A stretch of 38,567 nt of DNA from an uncultured Bacteroidales bacterium (GCA_902760345.1 CACWFY010000041.1:1-38567); one strand, 5' to 3'; shown: positions 7,315-16,432, counted from the first letter of the stretch. Notes: a model not told the origin generated them from the sequence alone. Numbers and translations: made by a program.

Positions 7315-10140
7315 TCAATACCACTGGATGGTATTCGAGTAGCTGCTACGCTTGTCGTACTTCAGCGCATCAGTCAGCGTAGCGGCATTACAACGGAAGG
7401 AGAAGTTATAGCTGGTATACGGTGAGAGCACCACTGAGCACGACATATTGAAACAGTGCAGGTCGCGCGACAGCGAGGCTGTGGTCATCGACAACTTCTT
7501 GGCCTCGAAGTCGTAACCACTCGAGAACGAGATGTTCCACCCGTCAGAAATACGGATGTTTCCACTGAAATTCATGTTTTGCGTGATCTTATAGGGATAG
7601 CGCATACGGTCATAGTCGAACGACCCTGCGGTATTCTCACGCATAGAGATACCATAGCCGATGCTCAGCGACCAAGGCAGCGAGAACGCCATATAGCCGT
7701 CTTCGTCCGTCTCGGCCATACCGCTCTCTTTCCTGTTCGCACCGTGCTTGCCGGCTTCCAGGTCGGTGTCGAGGTTCGTCTCTACGCCACTGTCATACTC
7801 CTCCTTCTTCTTGCCGTCGTCCTTCTTTTTGACCTTTTCGCCTCGCAGCCACTTGAAGAAGTTGGCTACCTTCTCGTTGCTCAGCGTGTACGACAAGTTC
7901 TGCGACATACCCTGGAAACGGCCAAAGCGTCCGTAGCTATACTCCGTGCGGTTGCCGATATAGGGGCGTCCGCCCGGCTCGTCCACCTCGTAGGCATAAG
8001 TGGCAAAGACAGCGTTCATGTTGAACGTGTAACTCTTCGAGAGCTTTAGGCGCAGACGCGTCGACAGGTCACTCCACGGGCGCGTCTCAGCAGCCATATT
8101 GTATGACATCGACGCACCCAACTCGTCGATGATGCTGATTTTCTTGAATCCTGTCGAGTCGTCGTCGCTCTTGATCTTCATCTCGATATTGTTCGAGATA
8201 TCCATCGAGATATTTCCAGTTTTACCCTTGCCTGGAGCGCCGAAGACCATGCCCTGAAACTGGTTATACTCGACCAGCGACACATTGCCGTTGGCATCGG
8301 TCTTCTGGTAGGTGTCCCAATATCCATAGCGTGAGGCGCTGAAGTCGGGCGCATAACTGAAGCTTACGGTAGGCGTGAACACGTGGCGCACACGATCTAT
8401 CTTGTCGCCGAAAATCTTACGGTTGGGGATATAGAATCCATAGAGCTTTGTCGAGGCCGACAGGCTGAAATTCCAGTTATAGACATTGTAGAAACCCTGC
8501 AGCGTGTCCACCACTTCCTTCTGATTCTCGACGTCCCACGAACGTTTGTGCTTCTGCGAATACATGCGGTCGGTGAAGTTCAGCGATGGGTTCAGGTTCA
8601 GATAGCCAAACAGGGTGAAGTTACCGCTGATGGGGATGGTGTGCTGCATACCGTTGCGCCAGTCCTTGGTCAGACTCGAGTGCATCAGCTGGTTTTCCTT
8701 TGTGTTGATGCTGTTGGTCAAATATCCCGTATAGCTCATCGAGATTTTCTCATACCACCGCTCTTCGCCTGCCGCATGTTTACGCTTAAACGGATAGAAC
8801 CGCGAGATGTTGATGTTCACGTCAGGGAATTTCAGCGATATGGTAGAGTCGCGCATGTTCTGGTCGAGGTTGAACGTCGACCTCAGGGTCATGCCGATGC
8901 TCGAGAACTTGGTACTCAACGAGACGGAGCTGGTACGCGTCGACTGCGTAAGTGCCTGCGGGTTGTACATCGACGTCAGGTTGTTGCGTTCATAGCTGCT
9001 GGTGGCAAAGTTGACGCTGGCCGACAGCGTGGTAAACGGATTAGCCTTTGCGTCTTGCGTATGGCTCCACTGTATCTTAAAACTCGTTGTCTTCGCATAG
9101 TCGGGCATGTTCTTCTCGCCCTCTACCGAGTTCTGATAGCTGGCATAAATCGAACCGTTATAGCGATAGCGCTTGCGGTAGTTCGTCGCCGCCGACAGTC
9201 CCCACGAGCCCTTGGTATATATCTCGCCTATCAGCTTCAGGTCCATCTTGTCGCTGATGGCAAAGTAGTAGCCGCCGTCGCGCAGATAGAAGCCGCGCGA
9301 GTTCTCGTCGCCATAGGTGGGCATGATGAAACCGCTGCTATAGCTCTTGGTAAACGGGAAGAAGCCGTAGGGGATGGCAAACGGCAGCGGCACGTCAGCC
9401 ACCACCAGATAGGTCGGGCCGAAGACCACGTTCTTGCCTGGGCGTACCTTGGCACGCGACATGGCGAAATAGAAGTCGGGATGCGGCAGGTCGCACGTTG
9501 TATAACGGCCGTGCAGCAGAAACATGTCGCCCTCGCCGTTGCGCTTGGCCAGCTGAGCCGTCATGAATCCGTCTTCCTGCTGGGTATACACGTCGCTGAT
9601 TAAACCCTTCTTCGTCTTGAAGTTAAAGGCGATGGTGTCGTTCTCGTAGGTGTCGTTACCCATCTTGAAGATAGGTGTGCCGTATTTCTGTCCTGTAGAG
9701 TCCGTAGAGCCGGTGGCATGCACCAGACTCGAGTCGAGCGCCATGTATATCTGGTCGCTCTCCAGGTCCATATTCTGATATTTCACGTGCGATGAGCCAT
9801 ACAGATGGGCCACACCCGTTTCGTGGTCATAGGTCATCGAGTCTGTGGCGCTATACTCCACAGGTGCGTCAATGCCGTTTTTGCGCATGCGGTTTACCGA
9901 GTCGGCTGCCAGCGAGTCGTCTATGGCCTTGTTGTGTATCCAGATGGCTTTCTGCAGCGAGTCCATAGCTGCCGTGTCGGGCACGTCAGGCTTAGCCACC
10001 AGCGAATCCATCGTCACCGTGTCGCTATAGGCTATGCTGTCCCTATCCTCTCCGTTGTCGGGGAAGCGCAAACGAGGCATCTCCGCCATAACGAAAAGCA
10101 TGACGAAGAGCAGCAGAAATATGAGCGTTTTTCTTCTCAC
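7315..10140 (-). CDS. lptD: LptD-like outer-membrane LPS assembly protein
   Basis: 941 residues. An N-terminal hydrophobic segment (RRKTLIFLLLFVMLFVM) acts as signal sequence or anchor. It is followed by an OstA/LptD periplasmic jellyroll (about 90-215; segments VAHLYGSSHVKYQNMDLESD and DTYENDTIAFNFKTKKG). After that comes a long beta-barrel rich in alternating aromatic strands, with the family segment VADVPLPFAIPYGFFPF near 250. A charged lysine-rich loop lies near 790-830 (KVKKKDDGKKKEEYDS). The protein would insert lipopolysaccharide into the outer leaflet with LptE. The start is a GTG only five bases after the promoter -7 element, implying an almost leaderless mRNA; an in-frame ATG at 10101 is an alternative. 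Confidence 0.88.
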   Translation of the reverse strand: MRRKTLIFLLLFVMLFVMAEMPRLRFPDNGEDRDSIAYSDTVTMDSLVAKPDVPDTAAMDSLQKAIWIHNKAIDDSLAADSVNRMRKNGIDAPVEYSATDSMTYDHETGVAHLYGSSHVKYQNMDLESDQIYMALDSSLVHATGSTDSTGQKYGTPIFKMGNDTYENDTIAFNFKTKKGLISDVYTQQEDGFMTAQLAKRNGEGDMFLLHGRYTTCDLPHPDFYFAMSRAKVRPGKNVVFGPTYLVVADVPLPFAIPYGFFPFTKSYSSGFIMPTYGDENSRGFYLRDGGYYFAISDKMDLKLIGEIYTKGSWGLSAATNYRKRYRYNGSIYASYQNSVEGEKNMPDYAKTTSFKIQWSHTQDAKANPFTTLSASVNFATSSYERNNLTSMYNPQALTQSTRTSSVSLSTKFSSIGMTLRSTFNLDQNMRDSTISLKFPDVNINISRFYPFKRKHAAGEERWYEKISMSYTGYLTNSINTKENQLMHSSLTKDWRNGMQHTIPISGNFTLFGYLNLNPSLNFTDRMYSQKHKRSWDVENQKEVVDTLQGFYNVYNWNFSLSASTKLYGFYIPNRKIFGDKIDRVRHVFTPTVSFSYAPDFSASRYGYWDTYQKTDANGNVSLVEYNQFQGMVFGAPGKGKTGNISMDISNNIEMKIKSDDDSTGFKKISIIDELGASMSYNMAAETRPWSDLSTRLRLKLSKSYTFNMNAVFATYAYEVDEPGGRPYIGNRTEYSYGRFGRFQGMSQNLSYTLSNEKVANFFKWLRGEKVKKKDDGKKKEEYDSGVETNLDTDLEAGKHGANRKESGMAETDEDGYMAFSLPWSLSIGYGISMRENTAGSFDYDRMRYPYKITQNMNFSGNIRISDGWNISFSSGYDFEAKKLSMTTASLSRDLHCFNMSCSVVLSPYTSYNFSFRCNAATLTDALKYDKRSSYSNTIQWY

Positions 10141-10145
10141 GGCTG

Positions 10146-10153
10146 CAAAGGTA
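10146..10153 (-). promoter_or_regulatory. Promoter -7 element of lptD
   Basis: Reads TACCTTTG on the minus strand, five bases upstream of the proposed GTG start. Its -33 region falls inside the heptamer array at 10161-10190. Confidence 0.6.
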
Positions 10154-10160
10154 CAAAAAA

Positions 10161-10190
10161 GTTAAGAGTTAAGAGTTAAGAGTTAAGAGT
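10161..10190. repeat. Heptamer array, GTTAAGA x4
   Basis: Four perfect tandem copies of the 7-mer GTTAAGA plus GT, between the HD-domain gene and lptD. It occupies the place where the -33 element of the lptD promoter should be, so copy number could alter spacing or strength there. Confidence 0.9.
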
Positions 10191-10219
10191 TTTTTGCCGC
10201 CTTGGTATTTTTTAACGTG

Positions 10220-10714
10220 TTATTCGAACTTTTCAGCCCATGCCAGGAACTTTTCCACTCCCGCTTGTCCGAATTTCGCCAACGACTGGGCCGTCTCCTC
10301 CACCGTCCTCACATGGTCGGGGTTCGACTTTGAATAGAATTTATCGGCATAGCACACGATCTGCTCTTCCAGCGTTTCAGGCTCATAGCCGGGCAGTCCC
10401 GTACCCGTATGGCGCTCTGCCACGCGAGCATGTCGCGAAAAACCCTCCTGGCGCAGCAAATCGCCGCCGATAGGCCCATGCTTGATGTAGGGCTCCTTGC
10501 CACGACACTGAATGCTGGGGGCATCACACTGGTAGATGCCCACGTCGTGCAACATGGCCGCCTCCTCCAGAAACTGCCGGTCGACATCCAGCTCAGGATG
10601 CTTGCGGGCTATCTGCAGACAGCGGTCGGCCACCTGTCGGCTGTGGTGCAGCAACAGGCGGCGCAGCGCGTCGTCCTGCGGATAATACTTATTGATTATT
10701 TTCTGATAATCCAT
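10220..10714 (-). CDS. HD-domain phosphohydrolase-like protein
   Basis: 164 residues, a single HD domain. Metal-ligand candidates are visible in order: H24 (LLLHHSRQ), H56-D57 (AAMLHDVGI), H79 (YIKHGPIGG), H102 (AERHTGTG) and D124 (VCYADKFYSKS). Such small HD proteins hydrolyse phosphate esters, including nucleotides; the substrate of this one is not known to me. It lies 27 bases downstream of the metalloprotease gene and has no visible promoter of its own, so the two are probably one transcript. Confidence 0.85.
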   Translation of the reverse strand: MDYQKIINKYYPQDDALRRLLLHHSRQVADRCLQIARKHPELDVDRQFLEEAAMLHDVGIYQCDAPSIQCRGKEPYIKHGPIGGDLLRQEGFSRHARVAERHTGTGLPGYEPETLEEQIVCYADKFYSKSNPDHVRTVEETAQSLAKFGQAGVEKFLAWAEKFE

Positions 10715-10741
10715 CGTTACTCAAATCATCTTAACGAGCTA

Positions 10742-13207
10742 TCACTTCCCAGACTCATATTTCTCGCGAATCTTCTTGATGCGCAACAGCAGATTCTTGT
10801 AGTGGGCACCATTCAGTCCGTCAGCCTGCTGGCCTTTCAGGTAGTTTTCCACCTTGTCGAGATGTTGCTCGAAGAAAAGAATGGCATCTGAACGCAGGAT
10901 TGCGGTATTGGCAGCACTGCCTTTGTCTTTCTCCTGCGACGGATTGAGGGCGCTGCCAAGCAGGTCGACATAGGAACGCTGCAGCTGGCGACGGAAATAG
11001 CTCTGCATGTTGTCCTGACTGGCCAGAGGCTTCCATACAATGTCGAAGACGTCACTGAGGAACGCCTCGGCAGTATAGGTGCCTGTCGACTCCATACTGA
11101 CAGCGTGGATATTCATCACGGCCCCAGGAGCAAGCATTAGAGCGAGCACTGTTCTCTGACGGTTCTGTATCTCGTCAGCATAGTCAAAACCTAACTTGTT
11201 GACGATGCTCTGCGGATAGAGCCATAGCGGTGCCTCCATCACGTTGCGGTCCAGCCATTGCAGAGCCTCGTGCTGCAGCTCGCGGGGAACGACGTCATAG
11301 GGTTTTACGCCAGGCGCATTGTTGACATATTTGCCAAGGAGATACTTCTGGACGTGATTGATATAGCGCTGATACTGGCCACGAGCAGCACGATACATCT
11401 CGTTCAGGTCGTCGTACTGACCGTCGGGCTGGGCCGTCCACTGCTCCAGGTTCTGTATGACACGCTTCAAGTTCTTCAATCCATACTCGTTGGCACGCAT
11501 CTGGTTGTCGCCAAGGTCCTCAGTCTGCGAACGAGGGTCAGAGCCCTTGCCTTCATCGCCACACCACCACAGACGGCGGTTGCCTTCCAGTACTTTAGAC
11601 GTCTCGGCACGCAGCACTTTCTTCTCCTGATACGGGTCTTTAAACTCCGGACGGTATTGATAGCCCCAGCGGATAGCCCACTTGTCGTAGTCGTTGATGC
11701 GGGGGTAGAGGCCCTTCTCACCTATCTTGTCCTCGGGCTGTGCGACGTAGTTGAAACGGGCATAGTCCATGATGCTGGCGGTATGGCCGTGAGCCTCCAC
11801 CCAAGCCTTGTCGCGGAGCTTTTCTACGGGTGTAGCCTGCGAGGCCATCATGTTGTGGCGCAGTCCCAGCGAGTGGCCCACCTCATGCGACGACACAAAG
11901 CGGATGAGCTGACCCATCAGCGCATCGGGGAAGTCCATCGACTGGGCACGCTTGTCCAAGGGTCCGCACTGCGTCATATACCATTTCTTCAGAAGGTTTG
12001 TCACGCTGTGATACCAACAGACGTGCGCCTCGATAATTTCGCCAGAGCGGGGGTCGACGATACGGGGACCATAGGCGTTCTCCGTCTCCGAGGGCAGATA
12101 GCGCACCACGGAGAAGCGGGCGTCGTCCATCGACAGCGTCGAGTCGTTGGGCCAGTCTTTGGCCACAATGGCGTTTTTGAAGCCTGCCGCCTCGAAGGCT
12201 GCATTCCAATCGTTGATGCCCGCCTTCAGGTAGGGCGCCCACTTCTTGGGCGTGGCAGGGTCGATATAGAACACAATCTGCTTCTTGGGTTCAACGAGCT
12301 TGCCGGCCTTGTAGGCCTTCGGGTCTTTCGGCTCCAAACGGTAGCGAGAGATATAGGCCTCGTGCTCAGGCTTGTCGTCGTCAGTATATTGGGTAATCTT
12401 GCTGTTGAAGAAACCCACGCGGTCGTCAGCCATACGCGGCATCATCGGCTTACGTGGCAACAGCACTAACGAGGTGGTCATGCCAACGGTGGCCGAGCCT
12501 GCCTTCGATGTGGGTGTCTTGCCCGATGTCATACCGTATGTACGCAACGTCCGCATCTCCAAATTGATGGGATAGGTCTTGATGGTATCGATAAACGATC
12601 GGTCGGCCTGTACTGTACCCACGCCGACCACTGTGCGGTCGCTGGCACTGAAACTTGTTATCTTGTTGTCGCTCGCCAACCATTTAGTGATGTTGATGAG
12701 CTGGTCTTGCGTCTTGGGATTGCGTCCAATGACATCAAACTTATAGATGATGGGGTCGGCCACAGAGCGTTCCAGATTCTCGGAAATCTGATCTTTCTCC
12801 TTGGCAAAGGCCGTACGCACATACTCGCGCATCAGCAGCGTTTTCGCACCATGCTGCTCCAGATAGATAGCCGAATGGTTCACCTCCTCACCGCTAAGCA
12901 GTTTGAACCCCTGCGGCACACTGGAAAAACGCGTTACTGCCAACATCAGACGGTTCAACAGCGTGTCGGGCACCTCCAGATACCAGTCGTCCTTGATATG
13001 ACGCACAGTGAAGAGGCCTTCGCGCATGGAGCCACCCTCCTTCACTACCTTGTGGTAGGGGTCTTTATGGTCTGTCACAGTGGTATCCTCACAACACTCC
13101 ACCTTCGCCTTCTTCTTGGCAGGCACCGAGTCGTTTGCCAGGGCCAACGCCGCACTCTGTCCCATGATGAGCAGCGCAGCAGTCAGCATGGCCTTTCGCG
13201 CGTACAT
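10742..13207 (-). CDS. Zinc metalloprotease, DUF5118/DUF5117/DUF4953 type
   Basis: 821 residues from ATG 13207, with a signal peptide (RKAMLTAALLIMGQSAALALA). Next comes a DUF5118-like opening (DPYHKVVKEGGSMREGLFTV), a long DUF5117 region, and then the catalytic part. The zinc site HEVGHSLGLRH matches the metzincin pattern HExxHxxGxxH, and a Met-turn follows in ASIMDYARF. The protein is probably secreted to the periplasm or outer membrane; its substrate is unknown. An ATG at 13225 lies only five bases after the promoter -7 element, so I prefer 13207, which leaves a short leader and gives a standard signal peptide. The HD-domain gene follows in the same transcript. Confidence 0.88.
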   Translation of the reverse strand: MYARKAMLTAALLIMGQSAALALANDSVPAKKKAKVECCEDTTVTDHKDPYHKVVKEGGSMREGLFTVRHIKDDWYLEVPDTLLNRLMLAVTRFSSVPQGFKLLSGEEVNHSAIYLEQHGAKTLLMREYVRTAFAKEKDQISENLERSVADPIIYKFDVIGRNPKTQDQLINITKWLASDNKITSFSASDRTVVGVGTVQADRSFIDTIKTYPINLEMRTLRTYGMTSGKTPTSKAGSATVGMTTSLVLLPRKPMMPRMADDRVGFFNSKITQYTDDDKPEHEAYISRYRLEPKDPKAYKAGKLVEPKKQIVFYIDPATPKKWAPYLKAGINDWNAAFEAAGFKNAIVAKDWPNDSTLSMDDARFSVVRYLPSETENAYGPRIVDPRSGEIIEAHVCWYHSVTNLLKKWYMTQCGPLDKRAQSMDFPDALMGQLIRFVSSHEVGHSLGLRHNMMASQATPVEKLRDKAWVEAHGHTASIMDYARFNYVAQPEDKIGEKGLYPRINDYDKWAIRWGYQYRPEFKDPYQEKKVLRAETSKVLEGNRRLWWCGDEGKGSDPRSQTEDLGDNQMRANEYGLKNLKRVIQNLEQWTAQPDGQYDDLNEMYRAARGQYQRYINHVQKYLLGKYVNNAPGVKPYDVVPRELQHEALQWLDRNVMEAPLWLYPQSIVNKLGFDYADEIQNRQRTVLALMLAPGAVMNIHAVSMESTGTYTAEAFLSDVFDIVWKPLASQDNMQSYFRRQLQRSYVDLLGSALNPSQEKDKGSAANTAILRSDAILFFEQHLDKVENYLKGQQADGLNGAHYKNLLLRIKKIREKYESGK

Positions 13208-13230
13208 TATTTTAATCTCGTCCATGTTTG

Positions 13231-13238
13231 CAAAGGTA
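13231..13238 (-). promoter_or_regulatory. Promoter -7 element of the metalloprotease
   Basis: TACCTTTG on the minus strand, 23 bases before the ATG at 13207. The 17-bp inverted repeat at 13257-13324 overlaps its -33 region. Confidence 0.65.
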
Positions 13239-13256
13239 ATAAAAACACCACACATT

Positions 13257-13324
13257 CCCAAATATTTCCACCTTTTATTTCTTTTCAGCCCCTCAATCGA
13301 CTGGCGCAGGTGGAAATATTTGGG
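13257..13324. repeat. Perfect 17-bp inverted repeat, 34-base spacer
   Basis: Left arm 13257-13273 (CCCAAATATTTCCACCT) and right arm 13308-13324 are exact reverse complements, separated by 34 bases. The arms lack a following T-tract on either strand, so it does not look like a simple terminator. It could be a REP/MITE-like mobile palindrome or a large operator for the metalloprotease promoter. Confidence 0.85.
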
Positions 13325-13401
13325 AGTCCGACTCCTGTTGTCTTGAAATATAACAGTCATTTTTATGTTATTGTAGAGTTTTCTTTCTTTAGATTTATAT
13401 A

Positions 13402-13475
13402 TTTCATAACGTCACCATTTAAAATAATGATATTCAGCGGAATAAAGAAGAAAGTGACGAGGTGACGTTATAAAA
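13402..13475. repeat. 15-bp inverted repeat ending at the HMA gene
   Basis: Left arm 13402-13416 (TTTCATAACGTCACC) and right arm 13461-13475 are reverse complements with one mismatch and a 44-base spacer; the inner 11 bp are perfect. The right arm ends 17 bases before the first ATG of the HMA-domain gene and contains the last in-frame stop. It looks like a small palindromic insertion. Confidence 0.75.
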
Positions 13476-13492
13476 TACCAAAATCTCAGCTG

Positions 13493-13717
13493 ATGCACTG
13501 CGCCAGCTGTGAGAAGAAAATCAAGGGCAACCTCCGCTTCGAGAAGGGTGTCAAGCAGATTGAGTGTGACATTCCCCAGCAGCGCGTCACCATCACCTAC
13601 GACGCTGAGAAGACCACGCCGCAGGCCATCATTCAGAGCTTTGACAAGTTCGGTTACAAAGCTACTGAAGTCAAGCAGGAGCCCCAAAAGGAGCAGAAGA
13701 AGCCATCAAAAAAATAG
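13493..13717 (+). CDS. HMA-domain metal-binding protein, N-terminus apparently lost
   Basis: 74 residues. The metal-binding motif MHCASC at residues 1-6 (GMxCxxC class) is followed by the usual HMA fold: helix CEKKIKGNLRFEKGV, strand QIECDIPQQRVTITYD, helix TPQAIIQSFDKFGYKA, then a lysine-rich tail. HMA proteins bind Cu+ or other soft metals and pass them to P-type ATPases or regulators. The first beta strand that normally precedes the MxCxxC motif is missing from the ATG-initiated product. In-frame sequence just upstream (codons for YKIPKSQL) could encode it, but has no ATG and follows a stop in the inverted repeat. No promoter is visible. It may be a clipped, possibly inactive gene. Confidence 0.65.
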   Translation: MHCASCEKKIKGNLRFEKGVKQIECDIPQQRVTITYDAEKTTPQAIIQSFDKFGYKATEVKQEPQKEQKKPSKK

Positions 13718-13743
13718 TCTGTGTTTTTTCACAGACTATTTTT
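13711..13743. terminator. Bidirectional Rho-independent terminator
   Basis: A 13-bp perfect stem (13711-13723 with 13730-13742) and a six-T loop, with a T-tract on the plus side and an A-tract on the other. It serves both the HMA gene and the convergent GH3 gene. The HMA stop codon lies inside the stem. Confidence 0.92.
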
Positions 13744-13759
13744 CTTTTCACAGACCCAC

Positions 13760-16393
13760 TCATTTCGACGCGGGCTTCACCACGAAGTCGAGCGTCTGCA
13801 AGTCTTCGTCGCGCGACGATGAGCCGTAGAGTATCTGGTAGCGGCCGGGCTTCACGGCGAGCTCGTCTATCATCTCGTCATAGTATTCGAAGGCCTCACC
13901 GTCGAGGGTGATGGTGGCCTTGGCGGTCTGACCAGCAGCCAGCGTCAGCTTCTGGAAACCGCGGAGCGACTTGATGGGTGCGCCAGGATCGTCGAGAGCC
14001 TTGACATAGACCTGTACGGTCTCGGCACCTTCACGACTGCCAGTATTGGTGACGGGCACGGTGAGCGTCACCTTGCCATCGGCCTTCATCGACGACTTGG
14101 ACAGTTTGCCTTTCCCATAGGCGAACGACGTATAGCTCAGTCCATAGCCGAAGGCATACTGCGGCACACCGCGGAAGTAGCGGTAGGTGCGGTTGGCCAT
14201 CGAGTAGTCGAGGAAGTCGGGCAGGTCGTTGTTCGAGCGATAGAACGTGACGGGCAGTTTGCCGCTGGGGTTGTAGTCGCCAAAGAGCACGTCGGCCAGC
14301 GCCTGGGCACCACCCTGACCGGGATACCACGCCTGCAGCAAGGCGTCATACTGTCCCTCGACACTGCCGAAAGCAATGGCCGAGCCGGAGCAGTTGACGA
14401 ACACGACGGGACGTCCCGTAGCGTGCATGGCACGGACGAGGCGCTGCTGTACGGCAGGCAACTCGATGTCCTGCTTGTCGCCCCCCTCACCCTCCATACG
14501 GGCAGAGATGCCGCCAATGATGATGATAACGTCCATGTCCTTCACCTCGCGAGCAAGGTCGTCGAACTCGACAGGCTTGCGCTCGCAGATGTCGCCACGC
14601 AGCATGGCAAACTGGCCGTTGCCGTGACGGTATTCGATCACCACGTCGTAGGTCTCGCCCTCCTTGACGGGGAACGACTTGTAATCGGGCGTACGACGAC
14701 CAAAGCCGAAGCCGCCGCGGCCACGGCCCTTGGCCTCTTCGATGACCTGGCCGTTGACCTTGAGCACGTAGCCGTTGTCGGTCGTCAGCGTATATTTCAT
14801 ATCGCCCGTAAACGTAGCCTTATACTGTCCGCTGACACGCACGGAGAGGGTGTCCTTGCTGACGCCCTGGGCAAAGCCCCACGCGCCGAAGGTCGAGAAG
14901 TTCAGCTCGTTATAGTAGGCTGTCGTGGCCGGCTTGCCGCTCAGTTCCTTATTATTATAGAATTCTACGAGCACGCCCTTGCCATCGTTGAAATCCTGCA
15001 GGTGGTGGATGGTGGTCTCACCGTCAGCCAGTTCGCAGGCCTTCTTGTAGAACACGTTGACGCCAGGCACAGCCTTGCGGATGCCTTCGAGCAGCGAGTG
15101 CTGGTGTTCCTTGGTGGGCGTGCCACCATAGTTGCCGTTCAGCAACTCTACATCGTCGGCATTAGGACCAATGACGGCGATGTTCTTCAGGCTCTTCGAC
15201 AGGGGGAGCACACCCTTGCTGTTCTCCAACAGCACCATCGATTCGCGGGCAGCCTGCGTAGCCAGGTCGTTGTGGGCCTCGCTGCTGATGACGTCAGCCT
15301 TGAGGTTTGCCCACGGCAGCATGTCGGCGGGGTCGAACATACCCAATTCGAAACGGCCGTAGAGCGTCTTGCGCAGGTGGCCATCAAGGTCGCTCTCCTT
15401 GATATATCCCTTGTGCAGACCTTCGACGAGCGACATGAACACCTTACCACACTCGAGGTCGGTGCCGTTGAGCACGGCATCTACCGAGGCCGACAGCGGG
15501 TCTTTGTGGGTCTCGTGCTGGCCTTTGTTATAGAAGTTGTTGATGGCGTCGCAGTCGGTCAGCACGATGGCGTCGTAACCCCACTTGTTGCGCAGGATGT
15601 CTATCAGCAGACGGTCGCTGGCGCAACAGGGACGGCCTTCGAAACGCTGGTAGGCGCACATCACCTCGCGCACGTTACCTTTCTTGACCAGTGCCTTGAA
15701 GGCGGGCAGATAGGTTTCCCACAGGTCGCGGTTCGTCGGCTCTACGTTCATCGAGTGGCGCAGGGGCTCCGGACCACTGTGTACGGCATAGTGCTTGGCA
15801 CAGGCGTGGGTCTTGAAGTACTTGCTGTCGTTGCCTTGCATGCCCAGCACGGTCTGCACGCCCAGCACGGCATTCAGATAGGGGTCTTCGCCGCAGGTCT
15901 CCTGTCCGCGTCCCCAACGCGGGTCACGGAAGATGTTGACGTTCGGACACCAGAAGGTCAGCTCCGGATTGCCGGGATAGTAGGTCACACCCATCGGCAC
16001 GTTAAAGAGCTTCGCATCCGTGTGGTCGGTACGGTTCCAGTTGGCACGGGCCTCGTCGCTGACCTGCGAGAAGACGTCGTACATCTGCTGCGGATTGAAG
16101 GCTGCGGCCATGCCGATGGGTTGCGGATACACCGTATAGCCGCCCTGGCGCACGCCGTGGCAGGCCTCGCTCCACCAGTTGTAGGAGGGAATGCCCAGAC
16201 GGTCGATAGACACCGACTTGTTCATCATCAGTCCCACCTTCTCCTCGGGTGTCAACAGCGAGAGCAGGTTTTCTACACGTTCGGCATACGACAGCCGCGG
16301 ATTCTGGAAGGGCAGTGCACCAGCAGTCTTCGTCTGTGCCGACATGGGTGCAAAGAGCATGACGCACAGGATGGTTGATAATAGTTTATTCAT
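13760..16393 (-). CDS. GH3 beta-xylosidase/glucosidase with PA14 insert
   Basis: 877 residues with a signal peptide (KLLSTILCVMLFAPMSAQ). The order is GH3 N-terminal TIM barrel (about 30-370, catalytic nucleophile D280 in IVLTDCDAINN, substrate residues in KHYAVHSGPE), then the C-terminal alpha/beta sandwich. A PA14 domain (about 460-605) is inserted into that sandwich, and a fibronectin-III-like domain closes the protein (about 780-865). The layout and the segment PSYNWWSEACHGV resemble the Prevotella Xyl3A beta-xylosidases, so xylo-oligosaccharides are the likely substrate, acting in the periplasm; a glucosidase is possible. The PA14 part contains an odd Gly/Arg-rich loop (KGRGRGGFGFGRR). 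It has its own promoter and a terminator just past the stop. Confidence 0.92.
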   Translation of the reverse strand: MNKLLSTILCVMLFAPMSAQTKTAGALPFQNPRLSYAERVENLLSLLTPEEKVGLMMNKSVSIDRLGIPSYNWWSEACHGVRQGGYTVYPQPIGMAAAFNPQQMYDVFSQVSDEARANWNRTDHTDAKLFNVPMGVTYYPGNPELTFWCPNVNIFRDPRWGRGQETCGEDPYLNAVLGVQTVLGMQGNDSKYFKTHACAKHYAVHSGPEPLRHSMNVEPTNRDLWETYLPAFKALVKKGNVREVMCAYQRFEGRPCCASDRLLIDILRNKWGYDAIVLTDCDAINNFYNKGQHETHKDPLSASVDAVLNGTDLECGKVFMSLVEGLHKGYIKESDLDGHLRKTLYGRFELGMFDPADMLPWANLKADVISSEAHNDLATQAARESMVLLENSKGVLPLSKSLKNIAVIGPNADDVELLNGNYGGTPTKEHQHSLLEGIRKAVPGVNVFYKKACELADGETTIHHLQDFNDGKGVLVEFYNNKELSGKPATTAYYNELNFSTFGAWGFAQGVSKDTLSVRVSGQYKATFTGDMKYTLTTDNGYVLKVNGQVIEEAKGRGRGGFGFGRRTPDYKSFPVKEGETYDVVIEYRHGNGQFAMLRGDICERKPVEFDDLAREVKDMDVIIIIGGISARMEGEGGDKQDIELPAVQQRLVRAMHATGRPVVFVNCSGSAIAFGSVEGQYDALLQAWYPGQGGAQALADVLFGDYNPSGKLPVTFYRSNNDLPDFLDYSMANRTYRYFRGVPQYAFGYGLSYTSFAYGKGKLSKSSMKADGKVTLTVPVTNTGSREGAETVQVYVKALDDPGAPIKSLRGFQKLTLAAGQTAKATITLDGEAFEYYDEMIDELAVKPGRYQILYGSSSRDEDLQTLDFVVKPASK

Positions 16394-16424
16394 TATTTTC
16401 AGTGTTAGTTAGTTTTCCAGTTTG

Positions 16425-16432
16425 CAAAGATA
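16425..16432 (-). promoter_or_regulatory. Promoter -7 element of the GH3 gene
   Basis: TATCTTTG on the minus strand, 31 bases before the ATG. Confidence 0.65.

Noticed and set aside
8383-9603. 406-codon open frame opposite lptD
   Set aside because: Antisense shadow of the lptD coding sequence; no recognisable family, no promoter and biased composition.
10161-10190. Heptamer arrays as CRISPR repeats
   Set aside because: Units are 7 bp with no spacers, and no cas genes are present.
14423-16378. Long open frame on the plus strand opposite the GH3 gene
   Set aside because: It is a shadow of the GH3 reading frame. The translation is rich in His, Val and Arg with no domain, and the opposite strand has an unmistakable GH3 protein with promoter and terminator.
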